A stretch of 64,000 nt of DNA from Streptantibioticus_A sp037034305 (GTDB lineage Bacteria > Actinomycetota > Actinomycetes > Streptomycetales > Streptomycetaceae), in contig JBAGJY010000006.1 of NCBI GenBank assembly GCA_037034305.1, positions 186,001 through 250,000 of the forward strand. Direction: 5' to 3'. Under the pieces are notes generated by a model. It made no database searches. It was not told the DNA's origin and saw nothing but the letters and a program-made list of their open reading frames with translations. Shown in pieces: positions 51,684 through 59,974 of the stretch (position 1 is its first letter; each line of letters opens with the position of its first letter). The position numbers were made by a program, and so were the translations under genes.

Positions 51684-52475
51684 ATGTCTGCGTTCGCGGA
51701 AGGTGCCCCTTGCTGGGTGGATGCGATGCTCCCGGATGTGGCGGCGGGCAAGCGCTTCTACGGGGAGCTGCTGGGCTGGACGTTCGAGGACGGCGGCGCA
51801 CCGGGCAGTTCCTACAGCCTCGCGCTGCGCGACGGACGCCGCGTCGCGGCGCTCATTCCCAAGCTGGACGGGCGCATGCCGACCACATGGACGGTGTACT
51901 TCGCGTCGGACGACGCGTTCCGGAGCGCCGAGACGATACGCGGGGCGGGCGGCCAGATCGTGACGGGCCCGGGACAGGTCGGCGACTTCGGCACGATGGT
52001 GATCGCCGCCGATCCCAGCGGCGCCGTCTTCGGCGTGTGGCAGGGCGGCACCCACCATGGCTTCGACAAGCGGGACGAGGCGGGGGCCTTCGGCTGGACG
52101 GAGTTGTACACCCGGGATAAGGACGCCGTAGACCCCTTCTACCGAAGGGTGTTCGGGTACGAGACGGAGCAGATAGGCGAGGCGGGTGGCGACTTCGACT
52201 ACGAGGTGTGGACGCTCAAGCGGGGCTCGGAGATCCAGTACGTCGGAGGGCGGCTGCAGATGGGACCGGACTTCCCGGCCGGGCTGCCCGCGCACTTCAG
52301 GGTCTACTTCGTGGTCGACGACTGCGACAACGCGGTGGGCACCGTACGCAAGCTCGGTGGAAAGGTCAGTACGGAACCGCGGGACAGCCCGCACGGCCGC
52401 TGGTCCTCGGTCATAGACGACCAGGGCGCGCACTTCACGGTCATAGACATCGCGACGAAAGCGGGGGAGACGTAG
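51684..52475 (+). CDS. VOC (glyoxalase/bleomycin resistance) superfamily protein, two domains
   Basis: A 263-residue protein of two VOC modules (about 8-125 and 130-255), like the Streptomyces two-domain VOC hydrolase/regulator-type proteins. AKRFYGELLGW-like and VDPFYRRVFGY segments begin each half. Metal ligand positions are incomplete, so activity is uncertain. GGAGGAGG lies 10 or more bases upstream. It has no regulon operator and may be unrelated to the pathway. Confidence 0.75.
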   Translation: MSAFAEGAPCWVDAMLPDVAAGKRFYGELLGWTFEDGGAPGSSYSLALRDGRRVAALIPKLDGRMPTTWTVYFASDDAFRSAETIRGAGGQIVTGPGQVGDFGTMVIAADPSGAVFGVWQGGTHHGFDKRDEAGAFGWTELYTRDKDAVDPFYRRVFGYETEQIGEAGGDFDYEVWTLKRGSEIQYVGGRLQMGPDFPAGLPAHFRVYFVVDDCDNAVGTVRKLGGKVSTEPRDSPHGRWSSVIDDQGAHFTVIDIATKAGET

Positions 52476-52525
52476 GGGTTCGCCGGACGACGCGCGTGTG
52501 CGCAGAGTCAGTTGAGGGTCGGGAG

Positions 52526-53677
52526 CTACAGCCGTTCGATGATGGTGACATTGGCCTGACCGCCGCCCTCGCACATCGTCTGCAGGCCAAACCTGCCGCC
52601 CACGCGCTCCAGTTGGTGCAGCAACGTGGTCATCAGCTTGGCGCCTGTGGCGCCCAGTGGGTGACCGAGGGCGATCGCGCCGCCGCAGGGGTTCACCTTC
52701 GCTGGATCCGCACCGGTCTCCTTCAGCCACGCCAGCACCACTGATGCGAAGGCCTCGTTGATCTCGACGGCGTCGAAGTCGTCGATGCCCATGCCGGTTG
52801 TGGCCAGGGCGTGCGCGGTTGCCGGGATCGGCGCGGTGAGCATGGCGATCGGGTCGTCGCCGCGCACCGACAGATGGTGGATGCGGGCGCGGGGGGTGAG
52901 CCCGTGGACCCGCAGCGCCTGCTCCGAGGCGATCAGCAGCGCCGAGGCGCCGTCGGAGATCTGTGAGGCGAGGGCGGCGGTGAGCCGTCCGTCCGGTGCG
53001 AGTGGCTGGAGGGAGGCCATCTTCTCCAACGAGGTGTCCCTGCGCGGTCCTTCGTCAACCGTCAGTTCCGGTAGCGGTGCGGTCTCCTTCTCGAACCAGC
53101 CGTTGTCGATCGCGTGCACGGCCCTTTGGTGGCTGGTGAGCGCGAGGTGCTCCATCTCCTCACGGGAGATGTCCCATCGGCGCGCGATCATCTCGGCGCC
53201 GTGGAACTGGCTGACGGGTTGGTCGCCGTACCGCTGGCGCCAGCCGGCGGAGCCCGAGAAGGGGTCGGTGAAGCCGTACTCCGCGCCGACCCGGAAGGCG
53301 GCGGCGATCGGAATGCGCGACATGTTCTGTACGCCGCCCGCGACCACCAGGTCGCAGGTGCCGGACAGCACCGCCTGTGCCGCGAAGTGCAACGCCTGCT
53401 GCGACGAGCCGCACTGCCGGTCGATCGTCACGCCCGGCACGTGTTCCGGCAGCCCGGCGGCCAGCCAGCAGGTGCGGGCGATGTCACCCGCCTGCCCGCC
53501 CACCGTGTCCAGGCAACCGAAGATCACGTCCTCGACGGCCGCCGGATCGACCCCGCAGCGCTGAACCAACGCACGCAGCACATGCGCGCCCAGGTCGGCC
53601 GGGTGCACCGTGGACAGTGCGCCGTTCTTGCGGCCCACCGGGGTGCGTACCGCCTCGACGATGAAGGCCTCTGCCAT
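52526..53677 (-). CDS. fadA6: FadA6-type degradative thiolase
   Basis: A 383-residue thiolase matching FadA6 (Rv3556c): nucleophile Cys89 (TIDRQCGSSQQAL), His339 (ALGHPLGATGAK) and Cys369 (MCEGGGQAN), all present, plus FRVGAEYGFTDPF and WDISREEMEHLALTSHQRA. It carries out the final thiolytic cleavages of the HIP pathway. Divergent from a FadE pair across operator 8. Confidence 0.93.
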   Translation of the reverse strand: MAEAFIVEAVRTPVGRKNGALSTVHPADLGAHVLRALVQRCGVDPAAVEDVIFGCLDTVGGQAGDIARTCWLAAGLPEHVPGVTIDRQCGSSQQALHFAAQAVLSGTCDLVVAGGVQNMSRIPIAAAFRVGAEYGFTDPFSGSAGWRQRYGDQPVSQFHGAEMIARRWDISREEMEHLALTSHQRAVHAIDNGWFEKETAPLPELTVDEGPRRDTSLEKMASLQPLAPDGRLTAALASQISDGASALLIASEQALRVHGLTPRARIHHLSVRGDDPIAMLTAPIPATAHALATTGMGIDDFDAVEINEAFASVVLAWLKETGADPAKVNPCGGAIALGHPLGATGAKLMTTLLHQLERVGGRFGLQTMCEGGGQANVTIIERL

Positions 53678-53740
53678 GACAACCTCCTACAGGATGCTGA
53701 CGACGACCGCGGGATGGTGAGGAGCGCACACCTCTTAAAA

Positions 53741-53755
53741 CTGACGATCCGTCAG
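53741..53755. promoter_or_regulatory. Regulon operator 8 (CTGACGATCCGTCAG)
   Basis: A perfect palindrome between fadA6 and the divergent FadE pair, 3 bases before the ATG of the latter. Confidence 0.76.
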
Positions 53756-53758
53756 TTT

Positions 53759-54967
53759 ATGCTAACGCAAGTGACGGACCTTGGCTTCAGCGCGAACGAA
53801 GAGGGCTTCCGGCGGGAGATACGCGACTGGCTGGCCCGGCATGTGCCGCGCGAGCCGCTGCCGTCGATGGACACCCCGGACGGCTTCGCGGCGCACCGGC
53901 GGTGGGAGCGCCAGCTGTACGACGCCCGCTGGGCGGTGGTCAGCTGGCCCGTGAAGTACGGCGGGCGGGGTGCGTCGCTCGTCGAGTGGCTGATCTTCGA
54001 GGAGGAGTACTGGCGCTCCGGCGCGCCCGGCCGGGTCAGCCAGAACGGCATCTTCCTCTTCGCTCCCGCGGTCTTCGCGCACGGCACCGAGGAGCAGAAG
54101 GACCGCATCCTGCCGTCGATGGCCGCGGGGGAGGAGATCTGGGTGCAGGGCTGGTCGGAGCCGGAGGCCGGATCCGACCTCGCCGCGCTGCGGTCGCGCG
54201 CGGTGCGTGACGAGCGGCGCGGCGGCTGGCGACTGACCGGACAGAAGGCCTGGAGCTCGCGCGGAACCCATGGACACCGGATGTTCGGCCTGTTCAGGAC
54301 CGACGCACGGGTGGAACGCCACCACGGCCTGACCTACTTCATGGTCGACCTCGCGGCCCACGGTGTCACCGTGCGCCCCATCCGGCAGCTCGGCGGCCAA
54401 CCCGGGTTCGCCGAGGTCTTCCTGGACGACGTCTTCGTGCCGGACGCGGACGTGCTCGGCGAACCCGGCCAGGGGTGGGCCGTAGCGATGTCGACCACGG
54501 GAGACGAGCGCGGCCTCAGCCTGCGCAGCCCCGGCCGATTCCTGGCCGCGGCCGACCGGCTGGTGAAGCTCTACCGCCGGGTCAGTGCCGGTGAGGAAGC
54601 GGGCACCGGCACCCCGAACGCCTTCCGTGACGCGGTGGTCGACGCCTGGATGCGCGCCGAGGCCTACCGCCTCTACACCTTCCGCACCGTCACCCGGCTT
54701 GGCGACGGGCAGCCCATCGGCGCGGAGTCCAGCTTGAACAAGGTCTTCTGGTCCGAACTCGACCTAAACCTGTACGCCACCGCGCAACGGCTCCTCGGAC
54801 CGTGGGCGGAGGTCGGCGGCCCATGGCTCGACGGCTACCTCTTCTCACTCGCGGGCCCGATCTACGCGGGCACCAACGAGATCCAGCGCAATGTCATCGC
54901 CGAACGACTGCTGGGCCTGCCGAAGGAGCCGAAGGGGATGAGCGAGGAGAAAGGGGCACAACGGTGA
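53759..54967 (+). CDS. Acyl-CoA dehydrogenase, large (alpha-type) subunit
   Basis: A 402-residue FadE with VQGWSEPEAGSDLA, GQKAWSSRGTHG and the C-terminal YAGTNEIQRNVIAERLLGLPKEP. The ATG at 53759 directly abuts the operator; GTG 53771 is an alternative. It overlaps its small partner by 4 bases (GTGA). The position next to fadA6 suggests action on a late HIP intermediate, like FadE31-33. Confidence 0.88.
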   Translation: MLTQVTDLGFSANEEGFRREIRDWLARHVPREPLPSMDTPDGFAAHRRWERQLYDARWAVVSWPVKYGGRGASLVEWLIFEEEYWRSGAPGRVSQNGIFLFAPAVFAHGTEEQKDRILPSMAAGEEIWVQGWSEPEAGSDLAALRSRAVRDERRGGWRLTGQKAWSSRGTHGHRMFGLFRTDARVERHHGLTYFMVDLAAHGVTVRPIRQLGGQPGFAEVFLDDVFVPDADVLGEPGQGWAVAMSTTGDERGLSLRSPGRFLAAADRLVKLYRRVSAGEEAGTGTPNAFRDAVVDAWMRAEAYRLYTFRTVTRLGDGQPIGAESSLNKVFWSELDLNLYATAQRLLGPWAEVGGPWLDGYLFSLAGPIYAGTNEIQRNVIAERLLGLPKEPKGMSEEKGAQR

Positions 54968-55983
54968 GGCTTGCGCCGACGGCCGACGAGGAACTGTTCG
55001 CCCGCACGGTCCGGGACCTGCTGGCGCGCCGCTGCACCCCGCGGGACGTGCGGGCGGGGTTCGCCCGTAAGCGGTGGGACGAACTGGCCGAGATCGGCGT
55101 CACCGGGCTGCTGGTGCCCGAGGAGCACGCGGGGCTCGGCCTCGGTGCGGGCGCGCTGGTCGCGGTGGCGCAGGAGATGGGCCGGGCGTGCGCACCGGAG
55201 CCGGTGCTGGAGGCCGCCGTCTGCGCCACCCTGCTCGCGCAGGCGGACACGGACGACCGCGCCGCCGAGTGGCTGCGGGCACTCGCCGCCGGAGCGGCCG
55301 TCCCCGCCGTGCAGCTCACCGGGCTGGATTCGGCGCCCGTCGCCCATGCCACGCACGCGGACTTCGTCCTGGTGGTCGAAGGCGACACGCTGTACGGGCG
55401 GTCGGCCGCCGACGCGCACCCGCGCCCAGCACCGGGGGTGGATCCGGGACGTGGCCTCGGTTTTATCGATATGTCGATGTTGGTGGATGGTCCGCTGGCC
55501 GTTCGGCAGGGGCCCGCGATCGCCCGGGCCGCGCGGCTCGGCGCGATCGGCGCAGCCGCCGATCTGCTGGGCGCCGCCCGCGCGATGCTCGACCTCACCG
55601 TGCGCCACGCCCGGCAGCGCCATCAGTTCGGGCGGCCCATCGGCTCGTACCAGGCGGTCAAACACCGGCTCGCCGACGTCCTGATCGCGGTGGAGTTCGC
55701 CCAGCCCGTCGTTCTTCGTGCCGCCTACTCGCATGAACATGACCGGCCGTCGGCGAGGCGGGACGCGGCCATGGCCAAGGCCTTCGCCTCCGACGCCGCG
55801 GACCTGGCGGCCCGCTCCTGCCTCCAGGCGCACGGCGCGATCGGCTACACCGAGGAGTGTGACCTGGCGCTGTTGCTGCGGCGTGTCTGGGCTCTGTCAG
55901 CCGCCTGGGGTGACGCCGCTCACCACCGCGCCGTCGTGGCGGAGGACCTCCTGGGTCCCGCACCAGCGCCGCCGTGCCCCTAG
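54964..55983 (+). CDS. Acyl-CoA dehydrogenase, small (beta-type) subunit
   Basis: A 339-residue beta-type FadE starting at GTG 54964. ACAD N-terminal fold (EEHAGLGLGAGALVAVAQEMGRA), degenerate flavin motif, RQRHQFGRPIGSYQAVKHRLAD and a C-terminal AHGAIGYTEECDLALLLRR. Translational coupling to the alpha subunit supports an alpha2-beta2 enzyme. Confidence 0.85.
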   Translation: MRLAPTADEELFARTVRDLLARRCTPRDVRAGFARKRWDELAEIGVTGLLVPEEHAGLGLGAGALVAVAQEMGRACAPEPVLEAAVCATLLAQADTDDRAAEWLRALAAGAAVPAVQLTGLDSAPVAHATHADFVLVVEGDTLYGRSAADAHPRPAPGVDPGRGLGFIDMSMLVDGPLAVRQGPAIARAARLGAIGAAADLLGAARAMLDLTVRHARQRHQFGRPIGSYQAVKHRLADVLIAVEFAQPVVLRAAYSHEHDRPSARRDAAMAKAFASDAADLAARSCLQAHGAIGYTEECDLALLLRRVWALSAAWGDAAHHRAVVAEDLLGPAPAPPCP

Positions 55984-55990
55984 GGGGCGG

Positions 55991-56029
55991 GACGGGCGGG
56001 TGCGGACGTAGGGCCCGCACCGGCCCGTC
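55991..56029. terminator. Hairpin after the FadE pair
   Basis: GACGGGC-GGGTGCGG (55991-56005) pairs with CCGCACC (56015-56021) and GCCCGTC (56023-56029), a long GC-rich stem 8 bases after the stop codon. No T-run follows. Confidence 0.5.
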
Positions 56030-56267
56030 GGGCACCCCCTGGGAGGCACAGGCAACCTGTGGCCGAAAGTCGGCGTCTGTATCACAACGTGGGCGCACCA
56101 GTAGACGCAGAATCGTTCCGGCGTACCGTACGGCACGCTCGGAATCGCCCCGGGTTCGCAACCGGGGCACATCCCAGGAAGAATCAGCACCCGTACCCCG
56201 GGGCGATTGACGGTGAGACGCCGCCCGGGGCTGCAACAATTCGGGGGTACGGGGAGGTGGCAGGCCA

Positions 56268-58712
56268 GTGGTGGAACAGCTGACGCAGCACGACCCGAGG
56301 CGAATCGGTCCATTCGAGGTCCTCGGGCGGCTCGGCGCCGGCGGCATGGGTTTGGTCTATCTCGCCCGCTCGGCGTCCGGCCGACGCGTGGCGATCAAGA
56401 CGGTGCGTGCCGAGTTGGCGGAGGACCAGCTGTTCCGGGTCCGGTTCACCCGCGAGGTGGAGGCGGCGCGCGCGGTGAGCGGCTTCTACACCGCCGCCGT
56501 GGTCGACGCCGACCCACGGGCCGCCGTGCCGTGGCTCGCCACGGCCTACGTACCGGCGCCCTCGCTCGAAGAGATAGTCAATGAGTGCGGGCCGCTTCCG
56601 GCCCAGGCGGTGCGCTGGCTGGCCGCCGGAGTGGCGGAGGCGCTGCAGTCCATCCACGGCGCCGGTCTGGTGCACCGGGACCTCAAACCCTCGAACGTCC
56701 TCGTGGTCGAGGACGGGCCCAGGGTGATCGACTTCGGCATCGCCAGCGGGGTGTCGAACACCCGGCTGACCATGACCAACGTCGCCGTGGGCACGCCCGC
56801 GTACATGTCGCCTGAACAGGCGCGTGACTCGCGCAGTGTCACCGGCGCCAGCGACATCTTCTCGCTCGGCTCCACGCTGGTCTTCGCCGCGACCGGACAT
56901 GCGCCCTTTCACGGTTCGAATCCGGTCGAAACAGTCTTCATGCTGCTCCGAGAAGGCCCGGACACCACAGGGCTGCCGGACGAGCTGCGTCCGCTCATCG
57001 AGTCGTGTATGCGCATGGAGCAGGAGCGGCGGCCAACCCCCGCGGACCTGCAGGCCCAGCTGGCGCCGCACCTGTTCTCCTCCGCGGACGACGGCGGCTC
57101 GGTCTCCGCGTGGCTGCCCGAGCGCGCCGTCGCGTTCATAGAGCAGCGCAGCGGCCGCAGGCAGCGCGCCGCGGCAGCCGCCGCGGCCAACGTCGCCGCC
57201 GCCAACGCCGTCGTGGCCGCGGGCCACGACGGACCGGCCGCCCCCGCGGCCCCGGTTCCTGAACAGGCGCCGTCCCCGGCAGCGGCCTCAGGGCGCCACG
57301 CCAACCCCGAACACGCCGCCGACGGCCATCAGGCGCGGCCCGCGGGACCGGTGAAGCTCGCGGGCTCCGTGCCGATCGGGCCGGGCCCGCTGGTGGCCGA
57401 CGGCAAGGACCCGCGGGGCACCCAGGGCGCGCCCCCGGCGCCCGGCCTCGACTGGACGGCACGCGGTCGGGCCGCGGCCCCTGCACCGGCCAGCCCGCAC
57501 CCCGCCGCCGGGGCGGTCTCGACCCACCAGGCCGTCCCCGCGCAGCCGCCCGCTCCACCGGCCCGGTACGCCACCGAGGGCCACGACGAGCGGGAGGCGC
57601 GCTGGCGCCCGTGGCGCTTCCGCATGTCGAACGACGTGTGGGGCACGCCCGTGGTGGCGGGTGACCGCCTGTATGTGACCTCCTTCGAAGTGCACGTCCT
57701 GGACGTGGCCACCGGGCAGCGGCAGTTCAAGACCCGTGACGTCGCCTGGACGATGACCGTCGCCGACGGCCGGATCCACGCCTCCGACGGTCCGAGCCTG
57801 TACGCGATGGACGCCGCCGACGGCGGTGAGCTGTGGCGCCTGGCCGTCGACGGCTGGGTGTACGCGCTCCAGGCGGCCGGTGGCACCGTCGTCACCGGCA
57901 TCCGCGGCGGAGGCGTAAAGGCGTGGGACGCGGCGAGTGGCGAGGCGCTGTGGGAACGCACCGGCGCCCAGGCCGACTTCGAGTCGCCGCACTCCGGCCC
58001 GGCCCTGCTGGACGGAGTGGTCTACTACCGCGGCGGCGGACTGCTGCACGCGCTCGACGCCCGTTCAGGCGCCGAGCGCTGGGCGCATCCGCTGGGCGAC
58101 GGCGAGATGGCCGCGGGCGGCGCGTCCGGCATGCCGGTGCGCCCGGCCGCGGGCGGCGGCGCCGTGTATGTCACCGCGGGCAGCCGGGTACTGGCGCTGG
58201 ATTCCTCCGACGGCTCCGAGCGCTGGCGCTTCGACGCCCCGGCGGTCGTCTTCGCACCGCCCACGCACGCCCCGGGCGGGGTGTACGTGGCCGACTACCT
58301 GGGCACGGTGTACGCGCTCGACGCCCGTTCAGGTGTGGAGCGTTGGCGTGTCGCCACGGAGGCCCGGCAGTCCGTCGAACCTGTTCTGGTCTCGGATGGA
58401 CTCGTCCACCTCGGCAGCGGTGGCGCGCTCTACACCCTGGACGCGGTCTCCGGTGCGCCCAGGTGGCGGTTCGCCACCCAGGGCGACATCGTCGGCTCCC
58501 CGGTGGCGGCGGACGGCCGACTCCACTTCGGCTCGGTGGACCACTGCCTGTACACCGTGGACGCGACGAGCGGCCAGCTGCGCTGGAAGCTGGAGACCGG
58601 CGGCGAGATCACCGGCTCCCCGGTGGCGCGCGACGGGGTGGTGTACGCGTGCAGCAAGGACCGGTGCGTGTACGCGCTCGACGCGGTCAAGGGGACCGGT
58701 TCGCGCCGCTAG
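56268..58712 (+). CDS. afsK: Ser/Thr protein kinase AfsK
   Basis: An 814-residue kinase orthologous to SCO4423. Kinase domain about 14-275: GAGGMG P-loop, Lys44, HRDLKPSN with Asp138, DFG at 155-157, and activation-loop Thr168, the residue autophosphorylated in S. coelicolor AfsK. Then an Ala/Pro-rich linker (about 300-440) and a C-terminal PQQ/WD40-like beta-propeller of repeats such as LYAMDAADGGELWRLAVDG. AfsK phosphorylates AfsR to raise secondary metabolism and also DivIVA to control hyphal branching. GTG start; no clear ribosome-binding site. It is embedded in the catabolic region but carries no regulon operator. Confidence 0.93.
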   Translation: MVEQLTQHDPRRIGPFEVLGRLGAGGMGLVYLARSASGRRVAIKTVRAELAEDQLFRVRFTREVEAARAVSGFYTAAVVDADPRAAVPWLATAYVPAPSLEEIVNECGPLPAQAVRWLAAGVAEALQSIHGAGLVHRDLKPSNVLVVEDGPRVIDFGIASGVSNTRLTMTNVAVGTPAYMSPEQARDSRSVTGASDIFSLGSTLVFAATGHAPFHGSNPVETVFMLLREGPDTTGLPDELRPLIESCMRMEQERRPTPADLQAQLAPHLFSSADDGGSVSAWLPERAVAFIEQRSGRRQRAAAAAAANVAAANAVVAAGHDGPAAPAAPVPEQAPSPAAASGRHANPEHAADGHQARPAGPVKLAGSVPIGPGPLVADGKDPRGTQGAPPAPGLDWTARGRAAAPAPASPHPAAGAVSTHQAVPAQPPAPPARYATEGHDEREARWRPWRFRMSNDVWGTPVVAGDRLYVTSFEVHVLDVATGQRQFKTRDVAWTMTVADGRIHASDGPSLYAMDAADGGELWRLAVDGWVYALQAAGGTVVTGIRGGGVKAWDAASGEALWERTGAQADFESPHSGPALLDGVVYYRGGGLLHALDARSGAERWAHPLGDGEMAAGGASGMPVRPAAGGGAVYVTAGSRVLALDSSDGSERWRFDAPAVVFAPPTHAPGGVYVADYLGTVYALDARSGVERWRVATEARQSVEPVLVSDGLVHLGSGGALYTLDAVSGAPRWRFATQGDIVGSPVAADGRLHFGSVDHCLYTVDATSGQLRWKLETGGEITGSPVARDGVVYACSKDRCVYALDAVKGTGSRR

Positions 58713-58720
58713 GCCCCTGG

Positions 58721-58743
58721 TGGGCGGGCCTTCGGACCGCCCA
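58721..58743 (+). terminator. Terminator hairpin between afsK and the crotonase gene
   Basis: TGGGCGGGCC (58721-58730) and GACCGCCCA (58735-58743) form a stem with a TTCG tetraloop and one G-T-type mismatch. It serves two convergent genes. Confidence 0.6.
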
Positions 58744-58745
58744 TC

Positions 58746-59507
58746 TCAGCGCACACGGTGGTCAGCGCGGCGGGTGCGGAAGAGCGCGTCCTGCCGCTCG
58801 GGCGGAAGGTTTCCCAGGGCGATCAGGTGCGGCGCTCCGGCCAGCGCGAGCGAACGTGCGGCGGCCCGCGCCGACCACACGGCGCGCACCGTCCCCTGCA
58901 CCGCCTCGGCAGGGTACGAAGCGATGACGCGGGCCGCCCGCAGGGCGGTGCCCAACAGCCCGTCGCCCGGAGCGATTTCGGAGACCAGCCCGATCTGGTG
59001 AGCGCGCCGGGCGCCGATCCGCTCGGCGGTGCCCATCAGGGACATCCGCATGACCTCGCCGTACGGCATGCGCTGCGCCATGCCGATGGACTCGAAGGCG
59101 CTGACCATGCCGTAGGTGGTGTGCGGATCGAAGAAGGTGGCGTGCTCGGCCGCGATGGCGAACTCGCACTCCGCGAGCAGGTAGAACGCGCCACCGCAGG
59201 CCATCCCGTTGACCGCGGCGATCACCGGTGTCCACAGATCGGCCGCTTTGGGGCCGATGTCGGCCAGCGGATCGTCGATCGCGTACGGGGAGGGCGGTTG
59301 CGCAATCGCCCACGAGCGGTCGAGGCCGGTGCAGAAGGCCTTGTCACCGGCGCCGGTCAGAACGACAACGCGTACGTCGGCGGACATCCGCAACTGCCGC
59401 CAAAGGGCCCGCAGTTGGTCGCGCATCGCGCGGTCGATCGCGTTGTGCCGGTCCGCACGGTTGAGCGTGACCACCGCGATGCCGTCCCCGGAGTCGACGG
59501 TGATCAC
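58746..59507 (-). CDS. Enoyl-CoA hydratase/isomerase family protein
   Basis: A 253-residue crotonase: TLNRADRHNAIDRAMRD, GDKAFCTGLD, AAVNGMACGGAFYLLAECEF and HTTYGMVSAFESIGMAQRMPYGEVMRM. The canonical catalytic Glu positions are not obvious, so hydratase activity is uncertain. Its GTG overlaps the DUF35 stop by 4 bases, and it is the last gene of the thiolase-DUF35-crotonase operon. Confidence 0.85.
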   Translation of the reverse strand: MITVDSGDGIAVVTLNRADRHNAIDRAMRDQLRALWRQLRMSADVRVVVLTGAGDKAFCTGLDRSWAIAQPPSPYAIDDPLADIGPKAADLWTPVIAAVNGMACGGAFYLLAECEFAIAAEHATFFDPHTTYGMVSAFESIGMAQRMPYGEVMRMSLMGTAERIGARRAHQIGLVSEIAPGDGLLGTALRAARVIASYPAEAVQGTVRAVWSARAAARSLALAGAPHLIALGNLPPERQDALFRTRRADHRVR

Positions 59508-59968
59508 GGGCGCTCCAGTGTCCAGCGCGGGACGGCGACGCCTTCCGCGATCGCGTGGAAGCAGACCCGCACGGCCGCGCCGATGCGCAGCCGGGACGGA
59601 TCAAGGGAGTTGAGCGGCGCGTCGGGCCCGGTGACCACGTTTCCGACGAGCCGGATGCCGGGATCCTCCAGGAGTTCCACGACGACCGCGTTGTACGGCG
59701 CCTGCGCCGCGTAGCCCGGCAGCAGCGGCGGATGCGGCACGACGTAGGACCAGATGCGGCCGCGGCCGGACATCGGGCGCCATTCGCCGGCGAAGGACCG
59801 GCAGTGCGGGCAGCACGGTCGCGGCGGGAAGCGCAGCCGTCCGCACGCCGCGCAGGCCTGGACGCGCAGTTCGCCGTGCGCCGCGAACTCCCAGAAGGGG
59901 GCGCCGTCCTGGTCGCGGACCGGCAGCAGCAGGCCGTTGTCAGTGGTGGCCTTCATGATGGAGGACAT
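59504..59968 (-). CDS. DUF35 OB-fold protein with zinc ribbon
   Basis: A 154-residue protein: CAACG...CCPHCR zinc ribbon (about 39-57) then an OB fold (GRGRIWSYVVPHPPLLPG, VVVELLEDPG). It lies 6 bases after the thiolase-like gene, the arrangement of Ltp2-ChsH2-like retro-aldolase pairs. Confidence 0.83.
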   Translation of the reverse strand: MSSIMKATTDNGLLLPVRDQDGAPFWEFAAHGELRVQACAACGRLRFPPRPCCPHCRSFAGEWRPMSGRGRIWSYVVPHPPLLPGYAAQAPYNAVVVELLEDPGIRLVGNVVTGPDAPLNSLDPSRLRIGAAVRVCFHAIAEGVAVPRWTLERP

Positions 59969-59974
59969 GAACGC

